DNA of 64,000 bases, taken from contig JARFJB010000754.1 of assembly GCA_036346205.1 (NCBI GenBank), positions 1,185,001-1,249,000 of the forward strand, written 5' to 3'. A program made the position numbers and the translations under genes. The first letter of the stretch is position 1. Each line of letters begins with the position of its first letter. Positions 34,520-45,887 of the stretch are shown here, one piece after another. A model generated the notes under the pieces. That model was not told where the DNA came from, did not search any database, and saw only the letters and a program-made list of their open reading frames with translations. The stretch is from Vesta saturnalis (lineage: Eukaryota > Arthropoda > Insecta > Coleoptera > Lampyridae).

Positions 34520-35745
34520 TATCCCTGTCTCTTATTTATTTTCATTCACAACTTTCTCCATGTTTTCCTATCTCCGCATACCTCCCTAGCTTCCGCAAGA
34601 TTCATACATTGTCTCTGATATGGCCTTTTATTTTTAAAACGCCTTATCTTTCTTTCCTTTTTATCATACATTCTACTACATTCAGCCAAGTTTTACGCGG
34701 CCTACCAGACACGGCCTTACCTCTAACCTCACCCACATATATTTGCTTCGTTGATTTTGCGTTGTTCATTCTCTCAACATATCCAAACCAACGTAATGTA
34801 CTAATTTTATACCTATCCATCATCGTCTTTTCCTCACCACACTCCTTCATTATGCACTCATTCTTTATCTTGCCCCTTCCCTTTTTACCACATGCGCTTC
34901 TCAGGAATCTTATACCCACGGCATTTATTTCTCTTTCGTGCTTTTTTTGACATACCCATGTCTCACTTCCATACAGTACTGATGGGACAAACACGCTATT
35001 ATAGATTGTGCGTTTGGCAGCTAGACTCATGCTTTCGTTTCTCATTATCGTACACACATCTTCAATCACTTTCCTTCCAGCACCGACCCTTCGTCCAATC
35101 ACGCCCTCCATTGTACCATCTGCAGTAAACATTCTACCCAGATATACCAGCTCGTCCACTTGCTCCACAATTTCATTTTGCAGAGTAAATACTCTACTCT
35201 CCTTTCCACCTTCCCGATTGAACACCACAATCTTAGCTTTGTTCACGTTTACCTTTAGGTCCGTGCTCTCACAAACTGTATCAAACTTCCTCAGAGCAGT
35301 TTGTAGCTCATCCGCACTGTCACTTAATAAGACTGTGTCATTTGCATATACGAGAAGTCGTACATTTACATCACCAACCATTACACCATTTGTATCGGTA
35401 CATGCTTGTCTAACACATTTATCCATGTATACATTGAACAACCACGGTGACATCACACAGGCTTGTCGCACTCCTTGCTCAATATTAAAGTATTCACTCA
35501 CACCTCCTCTCACCCTAACACATGCCCGACTACCGTTGTATACTGCCCTTATTCCGTTTATTAGACCTTTATTTGCGCTATATTCATTTAATATTTTCCA
35601 CATCTTCTCCCTATTCACTCTGTAGTATGCTTTCTCCAGATCTACAAACGTACAGTACAGCTTCCTTTTTACACGTAAACACTTTTCGATCACCTGCTGA
35701 AGAGCAACCATCTGGTCGACACATCCTCTCCTGAAAATTCTTTCA
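34520..35745 (-). pseudogene. RTE-like reverse transcriptase, 5'-truncated, active site altered
   Basis: A 355-codon open frame (35,711-34,644) starts VALQQVIEKCLRVKRKLY and continues TFVDLEKAYYRVNREKMW (motif with catalytic D), NIEQGVRQACVMSPWLFNVY, then LLVYANDTVLLSDSADEL. The active site reads YAND where YADD is expected, so one catalytic Asp is Asn. VNVNKAKIVVF, YLGRMFTADG, YGSETWVCQK and LRWFGYVERM follow, the usual C-terminal course. Past 34,644 the reading continues in other frames to REWREG before a short acttaactta tail. The endonuclease half is absent (5' truncation at about 35,745). Long intact frame suggests a fairly recent insertion. Confidence 0.88.
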
Positions 35746-35786
35746 GATTATCGGACGGATACGTCATGGTTGCGATACAATTGACA

Positions 35787-37334
35787 CTATGCGGATTTTT
35801 TCAAAGAAAATATCATATTTCCGAACAGATAGTACAAAGACTGCTTAACAGCCTCTGTCAAAGTAGAGCGCCTTCGTTCGTCCAACATGATATCCGCACA
35901 ATCAAAGGTGTCTGCATCGGTACATGGAGTTTGGTTCCGCTTACAGTACTGAACTAAGTGGGCGTGGCTGCCCATAAAATAATTTCCATACACAATTTGA
36001 CACTCATACTGGGAATGTGTTATCAACCGCAAAGCCACTTTAAAATCTCGTGGTCCTGATACTGCATTTCTGCTGCGGACGACAGAGAATAAGTTTTTTG
36101 CGTGAGCCGTCCCAGCAAAATAAAGTTGAGGTCATATTTGGAGAATGCATGTTTCCATCGAGTGCTTAAACCAACTAACATGAACACCAATGCATGCGTT
36201 GCTAAATTCTTTGCTTCCCGACAACATCATTGTTGGTCTTCCAATCACAGTTTTTGTGTTGTCGTATTGAAGCCCAGGTTTTATTGCCATTTCATCAAGC
36301 TGTAATGAGGCGTGCTTCTCATAGGCGTTCAAGCTAGTCACCTGTAAATAATATATCTCCCCCTCACCACAAATCAACAAAGTTTAAGCGATCTTTTAGT
36401 TTTCAGGTATACAAGTTATATAACAGATTCATATAAAAGTTTACCTCTTAGTGTAATTAAAAGAAGGCTGTCAAGTGATCTGTTTCGGCTGCAACAATAA
36501 ACTCAAAAACTTTAATTACTAATTTCAATTTTTGAGCCAATTATAGAATTTTTTTTTTAGTTAATCTGTAATGGTTTACATTAGGTGTAGGTATACTTTA
36601 TCTTGTTTTTCTTTACCTTACATCAAGGTTTAGATGGTAGAACAATGGTGTTAGCCATTGAATCTCGCCTTGTGGTTAAGGCCATGAATTGTAATTTACT
36701 TTATTATTTGCTTATTCGCTGATTGTTCTCCTTTTCTGTTGTACTGTTTGGGTTCTGGTCTTAATAAAGTTCTATTATTATTATTATTATATACAACTTA
36801 AGGAATTTCTGTACAGTTTCATCTGATCACTGATGTGCCCTGCGATTACCATACTTCAACATGTGTACTTGATCCTCAGTAAATATGCTTTTGCACTGTG
36901 CGTCAAGGGTTTTTACATGCGTCTGCAAAGCATTAATCCTTGCTTCGATAGCGTTTAATTTATTCTAAAGTCTTTGAAACTGTTCATTCGTAACATGTGA
37001 TTCATTAGATTCTGATTCATTTATTTCTGCCGCCTCTTCGGAACAACCTATTTGGATTATTATTTAATGAATAATACTCACTACATATACAATTGACATC
37101 ATACCTGACATATTTCCTTGCTTGCTAGAGATTACTTCAGCACTGGGAGATGCTTCACCTTCCAAATTCCTTGGCTCATCATCTACAATTTCATACAGTT
37201 TTACAATACATCTGCAAAACTATGCTCACTGATGAATGTCCTCTTTAAAAACCATTTTTGGCTGTGGGTACACTAAATAATCGATAGCGGTCTTCGCTAC
37301 GATTCCTGCATTCAGGAACAAAACAACCCGGCAT
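35787..37334 (-). pseudogene. P-element-like THAP transposase relic
   Basis: Start at 37,334 gives MPGCFVPECRNRSEDRYRLF with SVPTAKNG, the N-terminus of a THAP domain (C-x4-C). Further along the minus strand lie an acidic/coiled segment and IFTEDQVHMLKYG with SDETVQKFL (37,050-36,800), the region after the coiled coil in P-type transposases. Next comes LQLDEMAIKPGLQYD with TVIGRPTM (36,300-36,200), the RNase H-like core with its DEM Asp, and finally AKNLFSVVRSRNAVSGPRDF (about 36,080), the C-terminal block. Pieces are separated by deletions or introns and carry stops. P-type transposases use GTP and a DDE-like core to excise their element. Confidence 0.7.
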
Positions 37335-37548
37335 TTTTTTTTATAACTCTTGAAATAAATCTTCAATTCGTTCGTACAGAAAAATTATCACAACTGACAG
37401 CTGATAACTAAGAGGACATGACGTTACTAGCCGCCATTTTAACTCCAAAGTAACGGCCAAACCAATTGCGGTACTCTGTCTATACACTGTGTCTCTTGAA
37501 TTTCTGGACATAGGGAATTCCCATGTTAAAATAAAATATTGTAAATAT

Positions 37549-38560
37549 TGGCGGACGGATGTAAAGTGTACACCAAACTACCTGAGGGATAACTCCGATA
37601 TGTAATCTGTACACCAAACAAAAATAGTTACAAGAAAGGTGCAGGTAAAGTGTACATCAAAGGTAAAACTCATTAGAGGGAAAATTTACTCATGCGTAAC
37701 GTTTATTTGCCAAGGTTCTTGATATAAAGCGAAATAAATGTAAAAATTAAATAAATGTGAGTGAAATTGCTTAATCTGTATTATAGATATTTTTATAGAA
37801 GTTGACGGCTTTGGAATATTTTTAAGTTAGCATCTAGATGTCTATTAACCTCTATCTGACATGAGGTTTTAAACGTCTGTTTGATTTTTGTTTGTACAAT
37901 GTTGCCTATTTTCGTAATGAACTTATTATAAAAGGGTTAAATAATAATTATAACAAAACTTCTTTTAATTTCCATTTTGATATTTAAGTTTGCATTATTC
38001 CCAATTAAAGTATCACTGACAAAGGAATAACTAACATTAGTTTAAAATAAAGAAATGGACATTAGGTAAATACAATGTCTCTTTTTGGAAAGCTTCAATT
38101 GGCCATATTTTCTTTTAAATAAGAAATATCAAAAACTGGTCAAAACCTTTTCTGCAGAACCAAAGTAGGCCCACTAGTATATCGATATCTCAACATTCCC
38201 ACCCCCTAACCACCTCAATTTTTTAATCTTAAATGGAACCCCCACCCCTTGCGATACATCACTGGAAAGCTCTTGAAAAGTACTTTTGATTGATAAATTA
38301 AGCTTTATTTAACAATAAACTGGTCAGATATGCACTCGAAACTTATGTGATAACTACCTATATCTAGTAAGGAAATGACAATAACTTTATTTATAAGACA
38401 TACATTTGTGTATAGAGATTACTGAGCCCCGAGGAGGTAATTAAGGGAATTCCATATTGAGAATTTTAAAATCCAGTGTACAGTTTACCTGCATGATTTT
38501 GAGGACGCTTAATTACAGCAGGTAACAAGTCATTAGTGGTGTACAGTTTACGCCCGCCCA
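37549..38560. mobile_element. 1.0-kb non-autonomous element with GTACACCA ends
   Basis: The left end TGGCGGACGGATGTAAAGTG and the right end, read inversely, TGGGCGGGCGTAAACTG both run on into TACACCA. TAT flanks both sides and may be the target duplication. Further internal copies of gtaNagtgtacaNcaaa lie at 37,600-37,665. The middle contains copy 3 of the dispersed repeat family. Non-coding. Confidence 0.75.
37690..38060 (+). repeat. Dispersed repeat family, copy 3
   Basis: Best-preserved copy of the family also seen at 418-770 and 4,620-5,060. It contains both the ggctttggaat block and the cctattttcgtaatgaactt block. Confidence 0.6.
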
Positions 38561-38856
38561 TATTGGCTCCCCTAATTATTTTACAGTAAAATGTCAAATG
38601 TAAAACTTCTTAAGGAAAAAAGGCTGCTTATTATGTTACAATTGCATTTACATTTGGTTCATCCGTTTTCGAGAAATTTAGGAAAAACTTAAGTGCTTTT
38701 TCGTAACTGGTCAAGGTTGCTTTGCTTTAGACAGACAATGCTAACAATAACTATTAATTGTCATTGTAAATCATTCATGGTTCAAAAACAATTCATTCAT
38801 CATTAAAACTTTATTTGGGACAGATTATTACTTTAAAGAAAAATTTGTTTATAAAA

Positions 38857-39710
38857 ATGAATTATTACACCATTGAAGAAAAATGAAAATTTATTGAATG
38901 GCATTACTCTGGCAATTCACTTAGAAATATCAGAGATTGGTACTCGGCTAGTTATCAAAACCGGCAAATTCCAAGTGCAGAAACAATTTCAAAAATTATC
39001 AACTTATTCAAATCTACCGGTAACGTTAATAAGCCATGTAATTGTCAAGATATTAAACCTCTGGGGCAAAATGACAGAGATTTGGATGTGTTACTTAATG
39101 TTGTTGAAGATAAGAATAAAAGTGTGAGACAAACTGGGTGCAGTACCGTCCATTGAATTTTGAAGCGACAAACTCCAGTGGTCTTTCAAGTATACCTTGC
39201 AGCAGGAAATTTTTGATGAAGATAAACTCATGAGAATGGAGTTCTGCGAAAGATTAGTAGATTTATCACACATGGATAGAATCTTTCTAAGTCGTATTTT
39301 ATTCACCGACGAATGTTCTTTTTCAACTCATGGTATTCATAACCGCCAAAATTTTCGTTACTGGAATACTGAAAATTTGCATTTATCAATAAAGAGTAAA
39401 AATCAATATCGCAACACAATTAATGTATGGATTGGCATACTGGGCCATATATTAATAGGTCCTTTCTTTATTGATGGTACGTTGACTGGAGAGCGTTATC
39501 TTCAGCTGCTTCAAGAAGAAATTGGCCCAGCACTGTTAGACTTAAGCCTGGAGGAAGACATTTGGTACCAGCACGATGGGTGTCCAGCACACAATAGTGT
39601 AATCGTACGTGAGTTTCTAGACTTCACGTTTCCCGGCTGTTGGATAGGTCGAGGTGGTACCATAAACTAGCCAGCACGCTCTCCTGATTTGGCTCCCTGT
39701 GACTTTTTCC
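38857..39710 (+). pseudogene. Mariner-like transposase, N-terminal and core part (split by MULE)
   Basis: Starts MNYYTIEEK with an early stop (EEK*KFIEWHYSGNS), then the first HTH. From 39,197 the frame is long: EIFDEDKLMRMEFCERL, then ILFTDECSFSTHG (first Asp), NVWIGILGHILIGPFFIDG, DIWYQHDGCPAHN (second Asp) and, after one stop, ARSPDLAPCDFFP (third acidic site is Asp). The reading breaks off exactly at the MULE target site and continues at 42,870. Confidence 0.85.
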
Positions 39711-39953
39711 CTGTCTTGCCAGTTGCGCCATTGCAGGATACGAGTGTAATTAACTAACAATAACTCGACAATCACTAATTACTGCAACATTATTTGGATT
39801 AGTAATAATTATTCATATTAATTAATTAAATCTTTTGTACCCAATCACGTAAAAGGGGTAGTTGTTAAGAACTGACATAAATACAAAACATTTGAAAATG
39901 GTCATTAGTCTTGAAATTTTTCTTACAACGATTTTTAACACGGGTGTTATAAA

Positions 39954-40851
39954 ATGGAATATATTGAAACCTCTAAAGGCAAAGTTGCTTTATTACACGA
40001 GGGCTATAAGTATCGCCTCAAAAGAAGAAATAAAAATAGCATAGTATGGACCTGTGTTCATGAAAAACTTTAAAGTGTCGAGGATCTCTGATTGCACAGT
40101 CGGAAAGTAGCGAAGTTCACCAAGGGTTATCTCATAACTGTATTCCTGATGTGGCCAAGGCGGAAGTCGAAACATAACTTTTTAAGTGTAAGAAGAGAGC
40201 CAGGGAAGAGCTAACGCCAGTTACCAAGATATTTGATGAAGAAATGAGAGATGTGATGAATAAAGGGTATGATTTTGTAACCAATGTACCACAATTTTCT
40301 TCAATGGCTTCCTCATTATACCGAAACCGGCCAAAAGCTCTTGGAGCATCTTTTATACCAGGAAAAAGAGAAGACATTAAGTTACCTCTGAGTCTAACAC
40401 AAGACTTTTTTATGGATTAACGATGGCGACGAACACCGAATCTTGATATTTGCCAGTCCAACTGCAAGGAGACTTTTGGCCGATAGTAAATATATTTTTA
40501 TGGATGGGACATTCAAGAGCTGCCCAAAACAGTTTTACCAGCTGTATACGATCCATGCTGATGTAGGCAGTACTTGTGTTTTTCCATTGGTGTACGCTTT
40601 GTTGCCGAATAAGAAACATGAAACATGAAACATACCTGCGAGTTTTTACTCTAATTAAACAAAATATGCCTTTTTGGTTACCGGAATTAATTAAAATAGA
40701 CTTTGAAAGTGCTGTTCTCCAAGCACTGCGTGAAGTGTTCCAACATACTATTGTTTCTGGATGCAATTTTCATTTCGGTCAGTGTTTGTGGCGCAAGGTG
40801 CAACATTTAGGACTCGTCGATATGTATAAAAATCGTGAATATTGTAACAAC
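39954..40851 (+). pseudogene. MULE transposase, FLYWCH and core part
   Basis: From MEYIETSKGKVALLHEGYKY the frame has a FLYWCH-type zinc finger (VWTCVHEKL, then CRGSL and HQGLSHNC after a one-base shift). AREELTPVTKIFDEEMRDVM and a linker follow. The MULE core reads YIFMDGTFKSCPKQFYQLYT (first Asp), VYALLPNKKHETY, LIKIDFESAVLQALREVF (second Asp) and SGCNFHFGQCLWRKVQHLGL (CxxH). Frame changes near 40,060, 40,425 and 40,625 and an internal stop break it. At YKNREYCNN a 1.2-kb repeat begins; the protein resumes at 42,187. Confidence 0.88.
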
Positions 40852-42100
40852 CTTTTTTTTGTGGTTGTATTAAAAAGTACATTAATTTAAGAATCGTTCA
40901 TCTATTTGGCATAATATTAGAAAAGTTTTTAATTATTAATATGTAGAATTGAGAATGGCAATTTAATTGGCATTTCTTAGAACAAATCTTTTGGGTGTAA
41001 TATTACATAAATAGTTTTAATTCCCTTTCTTAAAAAATTGGATTTATATTTTTGTATTCGCGCAAGCGTGTAGATTTTTAGGGGAAATACACTTGAGTTA
41101 TTCTGAAAGCTTTTCTTAATTCACTTAATGCTAAATGTTAACAGCAATAAGTATGATTTTTACTTAATTTTTTATATTTTGGTGCCATCAGAATTTTGGT
41201 GGTAAGTTATTTTTCAATTCATTATATTTTAAAACTAAAGCCTTTGCTTTTTTTAGGCACCTTTCACCTTTTTACTTACTTTTCAAGTATGCACTTTTAT
41301 TTTTTTATTAAGTACTATTTTTACGTACTTTTATTTTTTAAGTACGCACCTTTTTAATCACTTAATTTGTATACTTAATAATCTTTAATGGCACGTATAA
41401 GTCAATAGTTTATTATACTCTTATTTTATATGGCAAGTTTTACATGAGTTACCTTTACAACGCAAGTTCTACACTCTTTTACAAATAAATTTGGCGAATA
41501 AACTTCAAGGAAATTCCATATTTTAAGGATAACTAAGCAAGACATTGACCTCACCATATGAACCATTCTGCTTCATAGTACCTGTAACAGTGTATATACA
41601 GAACAGTTAAAAGGTAAAGTTTTTTATAATTTAGTATAGTTCATGACTTTTGAATTTTTCTCGTTTTCAAACATATATTAAATAAACTTATGTAACTTGT
41701 TATTTTATTTTCATTTGTGTTAATTGTTTATAGTATTCAATAACTAGGTTTTGTTGTTCCTAGATTTTTGAATTAAGTGAAAATAATCAAGCAGAAAAGA
41801 AGCAACTAGCTTTTCAGCTATATTATTAAACTCTTTCTTAGAATTTCCTTATTTTAATCTTCCGTTTGAAGCTATTTAATAATATACTTTGGCGCGGTAA
41901 ACTCTAAATTAGAACCCACCCTTATTCATCTACCGATGAGCCGACGGCAGTAGCGATTATTAAAGGGTAATTTTTTATATTAATTACATTATTTGATCAA
42001 TTACGAATGGTATATTACATCATCGCTTTTTTATTTAATGTTATAAGTTGGCCCAGTTTTAGTGTTTATATACTTGGAGCCGCTATTAATATTATAATTT
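40852..42100 (+). repeat. 1.2-kb repeat, copy 1 (inserted in MULE gene)
   Basis: Matches 48,268-49,432 in inverse orientation over its full length, with high similarity by eye. It starts near a hairpin-prone gtaacaacc...gtggttgta and contains no clear ORF. Similarity is lost after ggcccagttttagtg and tttata; copy 1 then has about 90 further bases (including two tatactttgNcgc-type blocks) before MULE coding sequence resumes. Confidence 0.88.
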
Positions 42101-42186
42101 TCCGTTTGTAATTGATATACTTTGACGCCTTTTAATAATTGTTTTATACTTTGGCTTAAGTTAAGGTTATAAGATTTTCGGTTACA

Positions 42187-42649
42187 CGTTAAACTGTGCG
42201 CGGTGTTAGCTTATATACCTCCAGAAAACATTGACGACGGATGGCTGTCGATTATGGAGTCGTCGCCAGAAGAGCCTCAAATACAGTTATTTAATGATTA
42301 TTTTGTAGAAGAATGGCTTGACAACAATAATTTCGAGAAAATTTGGAATTGCTACGGTCAACGACATCGAACAACTAACGCGGCAGAAGGTTGGCATTCA
42401 CGTTTAAATAAAATAATAGGAAAAATTAATCCAAACGTTCTAGAATTAATTAAAACGTTAAAAGACGACTCTTTATACTATAATGGAATATACGCAAAAG
42501 TAGAATTAGGATTACCAACAAAGCGTAGAAAGAAAACATATGTAGAACTAGATAATAGAATAAATAACATTTTACAGAAGTTTAACAAAGGGGAAATCAA
42601 TTTAGAACACTGTTTAAAATGCTTGGCTTACATACAAAGACTTCAGTAG
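42187..42649 (+). pseudogene. MULE transposase, C-terminal part
   Basis: VKLCAVLAYIPPENIDDGW, LFNDYFVEEWLDNN, IWNCYGQRHRTTNAAEGWHS (the Glu of NAAEGWHS is the likely third catalytic residue), then PNVLELIKTLKDD and a basic tail. This half is uninterrupted for 148 codons and ends at a stop at 42,649. Confidence 0.88.
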
Positions 42650-42869
42650 AATTTTTTTTTAATTTATATTTTTTTCATTCTTTGATATCTTATATATTAT
42701 GTATGATTTTGTAATATTGATGTAAAATATAATGCTGTGTAAATCTAAAGTATATGTGTCTTATTATATCATTTATTCAGCGTTTATGTTTCATTCGGCG
42801 CAAATGACAATCTTCATCAACAACAAAAATATGAGCGGCGCATTTGGCAAAAATTAATGGCTAGTAATC

Positions 42870-43074
42870 ACTTTTTCCTCTGGGGTTATTTAAAAACAAA
42901 TTATACAACAGTGAAAACTCGTTTAACAGTCTGATCGACTTAAAAGAAGCAATCTTAGCAAACAGCCACGAAGTCTCCCAGTACATGCTCGCAAACGTTC
43001 GGCGAGAGTTCTATGATCGACTTGGATATTGTTTCGCTGCAAACGGAGATTTATTTGAACACTTGATCAAATAG
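42870..43074 (+). pseudogene. Mariner-like transposase, C-terminal part
   Basis: Resumes as HFFLWGYLKT (matching the CDFFP end at 39,710), then SLIDLKEAILANSHEVSQYM and REFYDRLGYCFAANGDLFEH with LIK and a stop at 43,074. This is the usual C-terminus of this transposase family; compare 52,300-52,474. Confidence 0.85.
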
Positions 43075-43530
43075 TAGAAATGATGATTTTTATTATTTAT
43101 TTTCCATTTTCATAATTCATTTGTTTATTTAGAATATCATCTTCTTGTTTATAACAGACTTATTTTATTTGTGCTCCTTATTGTATTTATCCTGACACTT
43201 ACATAGCTTATTAACGTTACCGGTTACGAAAAAGCCCTTAAGTTTTTCTTAATTTTCTCGAAAACGGATGAACCAAATGTAAATGCAATTGTAACATAAG
43301 AAGCGGCCTTTTTCCTTTAGAAGTTTTGCATTTGACATTTTACTGTAAAATAATTAGGGAGCCAATATTTACAATAGTTTATTTTAACATGGGAATTCAT
43401 TGAAAATAGCGCCCCTAGCGGGAAGTAATGTAGGTACAAATTCACTTAACGTATGTTTATACGTAAATTTTGTTGATGTTTTGAATTATGATCCAGTATA
43501 TGAATTATTTGCATTTATACAAACTATCAT

Positions 43531-45712
43531 GAGCAGAAGAATTTGTGCAATATATGGTTGTTGTAATTACGGCATGATAAACAAGTCGAAATCATTTCAT
43601 AGATTTCCAAAAGATCGTAAACTGTAAGTAGAATTTTTTGAGGTTATATTGGACCAGTTACAAACACTGAACTGTGCTTATACTGGAACGCGCGCTGTGC
43701 CCACCAGCCCGATCCAAGAGAGAGGGCCACAAGCGGCATCTCTTTCCTACTCGAGTATACGCACATGCGCAGAACGGTCGATTGTCAAAGGATTTGATAT
43801 GTTGTAAACACTTTAATGATGAATATTTCAATGATAATTTATTAATAACATGGGCATTTACAAATATCAATTGAAACTCATTTGTAAAGATGTATTGAAA
43901 AGATAATCCTAAAAAACAAACGTGATGACATTATATAAGTTGGTGCAACAAACAATAAGCAGTATAGTAAAACCAATAATTTATAGCAAATGACAATTAC
44001 CGATTTGAAGTGACATTTTGGTTAATTTGTTTTGGAGTGACGTGCTTTAACTCTGTCTGTACTTTCGCGCAGCACATGCGCAAAGTGTTACGAAAAGGCC
44101 AGGAGTGACCCTTGCGCCCTATCTCTCTCGAAGTTTTGATTGATGATTTATTTTAGGTTAAAGAAGATACAGTTAATTATACTGAATATTATATAATGAA
44201 ACAGAAAGGAAAAAAACGTAATCTACGGTTAAAGAAAGGAGTTGTTCCTCATATATTCTTGTGTCAAAAACGGAATATGCCACCACCAGTTGAAAGAATG
44301 GCCGTAGTTAAAAAGCAAACACTAGCACTGGTAAATGAAGCTCTTTCAGAGAATGCTAACACAAGTAATAATTTAGAAATTGGTGAACCTCCACAAAAAA
44401 GTGATTACGAAGCAAGTCCTAGTACGTCCCATACAAATGTATGTGATATTAATCAAGCAGGACTCAGTACTTCCCGTATTGAAGTATGTGATCATCAAAC
44501 AGAGCCCTGCACTTCTTATATTGAAGATAAATTACAGAGTGACAAAGCTGTGCAAGTCAACATTAAACCTATGTACAGAAGTAAAGGTGTCAATGTAAAT
44601 ATAACTACTGAAAAGAAAAATGTAGGACTGTCACCATTACCTCTTTCATCACACAATATCGGAACTTCACCAATAAAACTATCTGTTTTAAGAAGAAAAG
44701 TGTTTGATAATAACCCGGCTGATGATAGTACTTCTATATCATCTTATTCTTCTGTAACATCCCCTGAATATTATGAACCAACTTGTCATCTCAGATAAGT
44801 TCATTGTCAGATGATTCAGAGGACAAGAAACATTTTGAAAACGTAATGCGTAGTAGCATGATAACTGCTATTGAAAAAGAGCCAGAAATGTTGCTAGGAT
44901 TACCTAAACAATCATATCATTTAATAAAACTTTTAAGTGATACTATCCCACTTCCTACTATACATATATTAATAACACTCAAGAAAATTAAATGAGTCCT
45001 TTAGCATATTGGCATTACAATTTGGATATTCACAAAGTACTATTACTAGAGTCTTCTCTAAAAGTATACCTCTTATCGCAGCAAAACTAAAAGACTTGAT
45101 TGTGTGGCCAACACCATCAGATATTTACAAAAATTTACCCATATCTTTTAGAAGTAGGTATGCAAATGTCGTTTCCATCATCGATTGTCTAGAAATTCAG
45201 ATTGAAAAGCCATCAGACACAGTCCACCAATCACTTACTTGGTCGCAGTATAAAAAATGTAACGCCCTAAAGTATCTAATTTTGTGTACGCCTGATGGCT
45301 CGATCAATTTTATCTCTGATGGATATGGTGGAAGGGCTACTGATGTTATGATAGTACAAGATTGTAATTGCTTACAGTGTTTACCCCCTAACAAAGCAGT
45401 GATGGCTGAGAGGATTTAAAGACTCGTCACATTTGCTAGAAACCAAAAAATGTACCCTCATACGACCACCTTCTGTCTCTAAGTCTGCACCCAGCACTAA
45501 AGTTAAATTAAAGTTATCAAAACAGATAGTAGCATTAAGAATACATGTTGAACGAGTAATAAATAGGTTAAGAGAGTTTCATATGTCATTTCCTCATGCT
45601 TGTGTAAACCATAATTTAATTCCTATCATTAGATGATGCAATAATAGCTTGTGGACAGGTAAATATACAGGATGTTTTAATAAAAAAATGAATATATATT
45701 TACATTTGTTTT
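43531..45712 (+). pseudogene. THAP-DDE_Tnp_4 transposase of an ISL2EU-like element
   Basis: Exon 1 (43,531-43,624): MSRRICAIYGCCNYGMINKS, SFHRFPKDRKL, the N-terminal half of a THAP domain, then a good donor (GTAAGT). The second half (LICCKHFNDEYFND) lies near 43,790 and RLKKGVVPHIFL near 44,220. A Ser-rich linker follows, then ILITLKKIKLN and LALQFGYSQSTITRVFSKSI (HTH, 45,010). The DDE core is VVSIIDCLEIQIEKP (first Asp), LTWSQYKKCNALKYL, FISDGYGGRATDVMI, NKAVMAERI (the Asp of the usual MADRGF is altered) and LRIHVERVINRLREF (Glu). Several frame breaks show decay. Confidence 0.85.
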
Positions 45713-45887
45713 ATTATAGCATAAAGAAAACATATTCAAAATGAGAAAAAAAAATAAATCAAAATCAATAAAGTACCTCTACGAACAACAAAAAAGAAAT
45801 TTTAATTATACATTTCAATAATATTTTCCACACAGTTGTCTATCATAATCCACTTCTAAAATAGTAACATTTTTTGTAGATTCAAAA

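Larger units (their letters stand above)
39711..42869 (+). mobile_element. MULE (Mutator-like) element with 9-bp target duplication
   Basis: The 9-bp sequence actttttcc stands on both sides (39,702-39,710 and 42,870-42,878), the target-duplication length typical of Mutator-like elements. Subterminal inverted similarity is visible: TTGCCAGTTGCGCC on the left and, inversely, TTGCCAAATGCGCC on the right. It encodes a FLYWCH/MULE transposase on the plus strand, itself interrupted by a 1.2-kb repeat. Confidence 0.85.
37516..43398 (+). mobile_element. Mariner-like element carrying a MULE and a MITE-like insertion
   Basis: Inverted repeats at 38,561-38,725 and 43,205-43,365 share TTGGCTCCC, TAATTATTTTACAGTAAAAT and a block around ttcgagaaa. 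Outside them, 37,516-37,548 and 43,366-43,398 also match in inverse (catgttaaaata/tattttaacatg). A 1.0-kb element is inserted between the outer and inner part of the left repeat. The transposase gene (38,857-43,074) is split by a MULE at 39,711-42,869. Confidence 0.75.

Noticed and set aside
34510..35625. Long plus ORFs opposite the RTE-like reverse transcriptase
   Set aside because: Antisense shadows; the minus frame carries the RT motifs.
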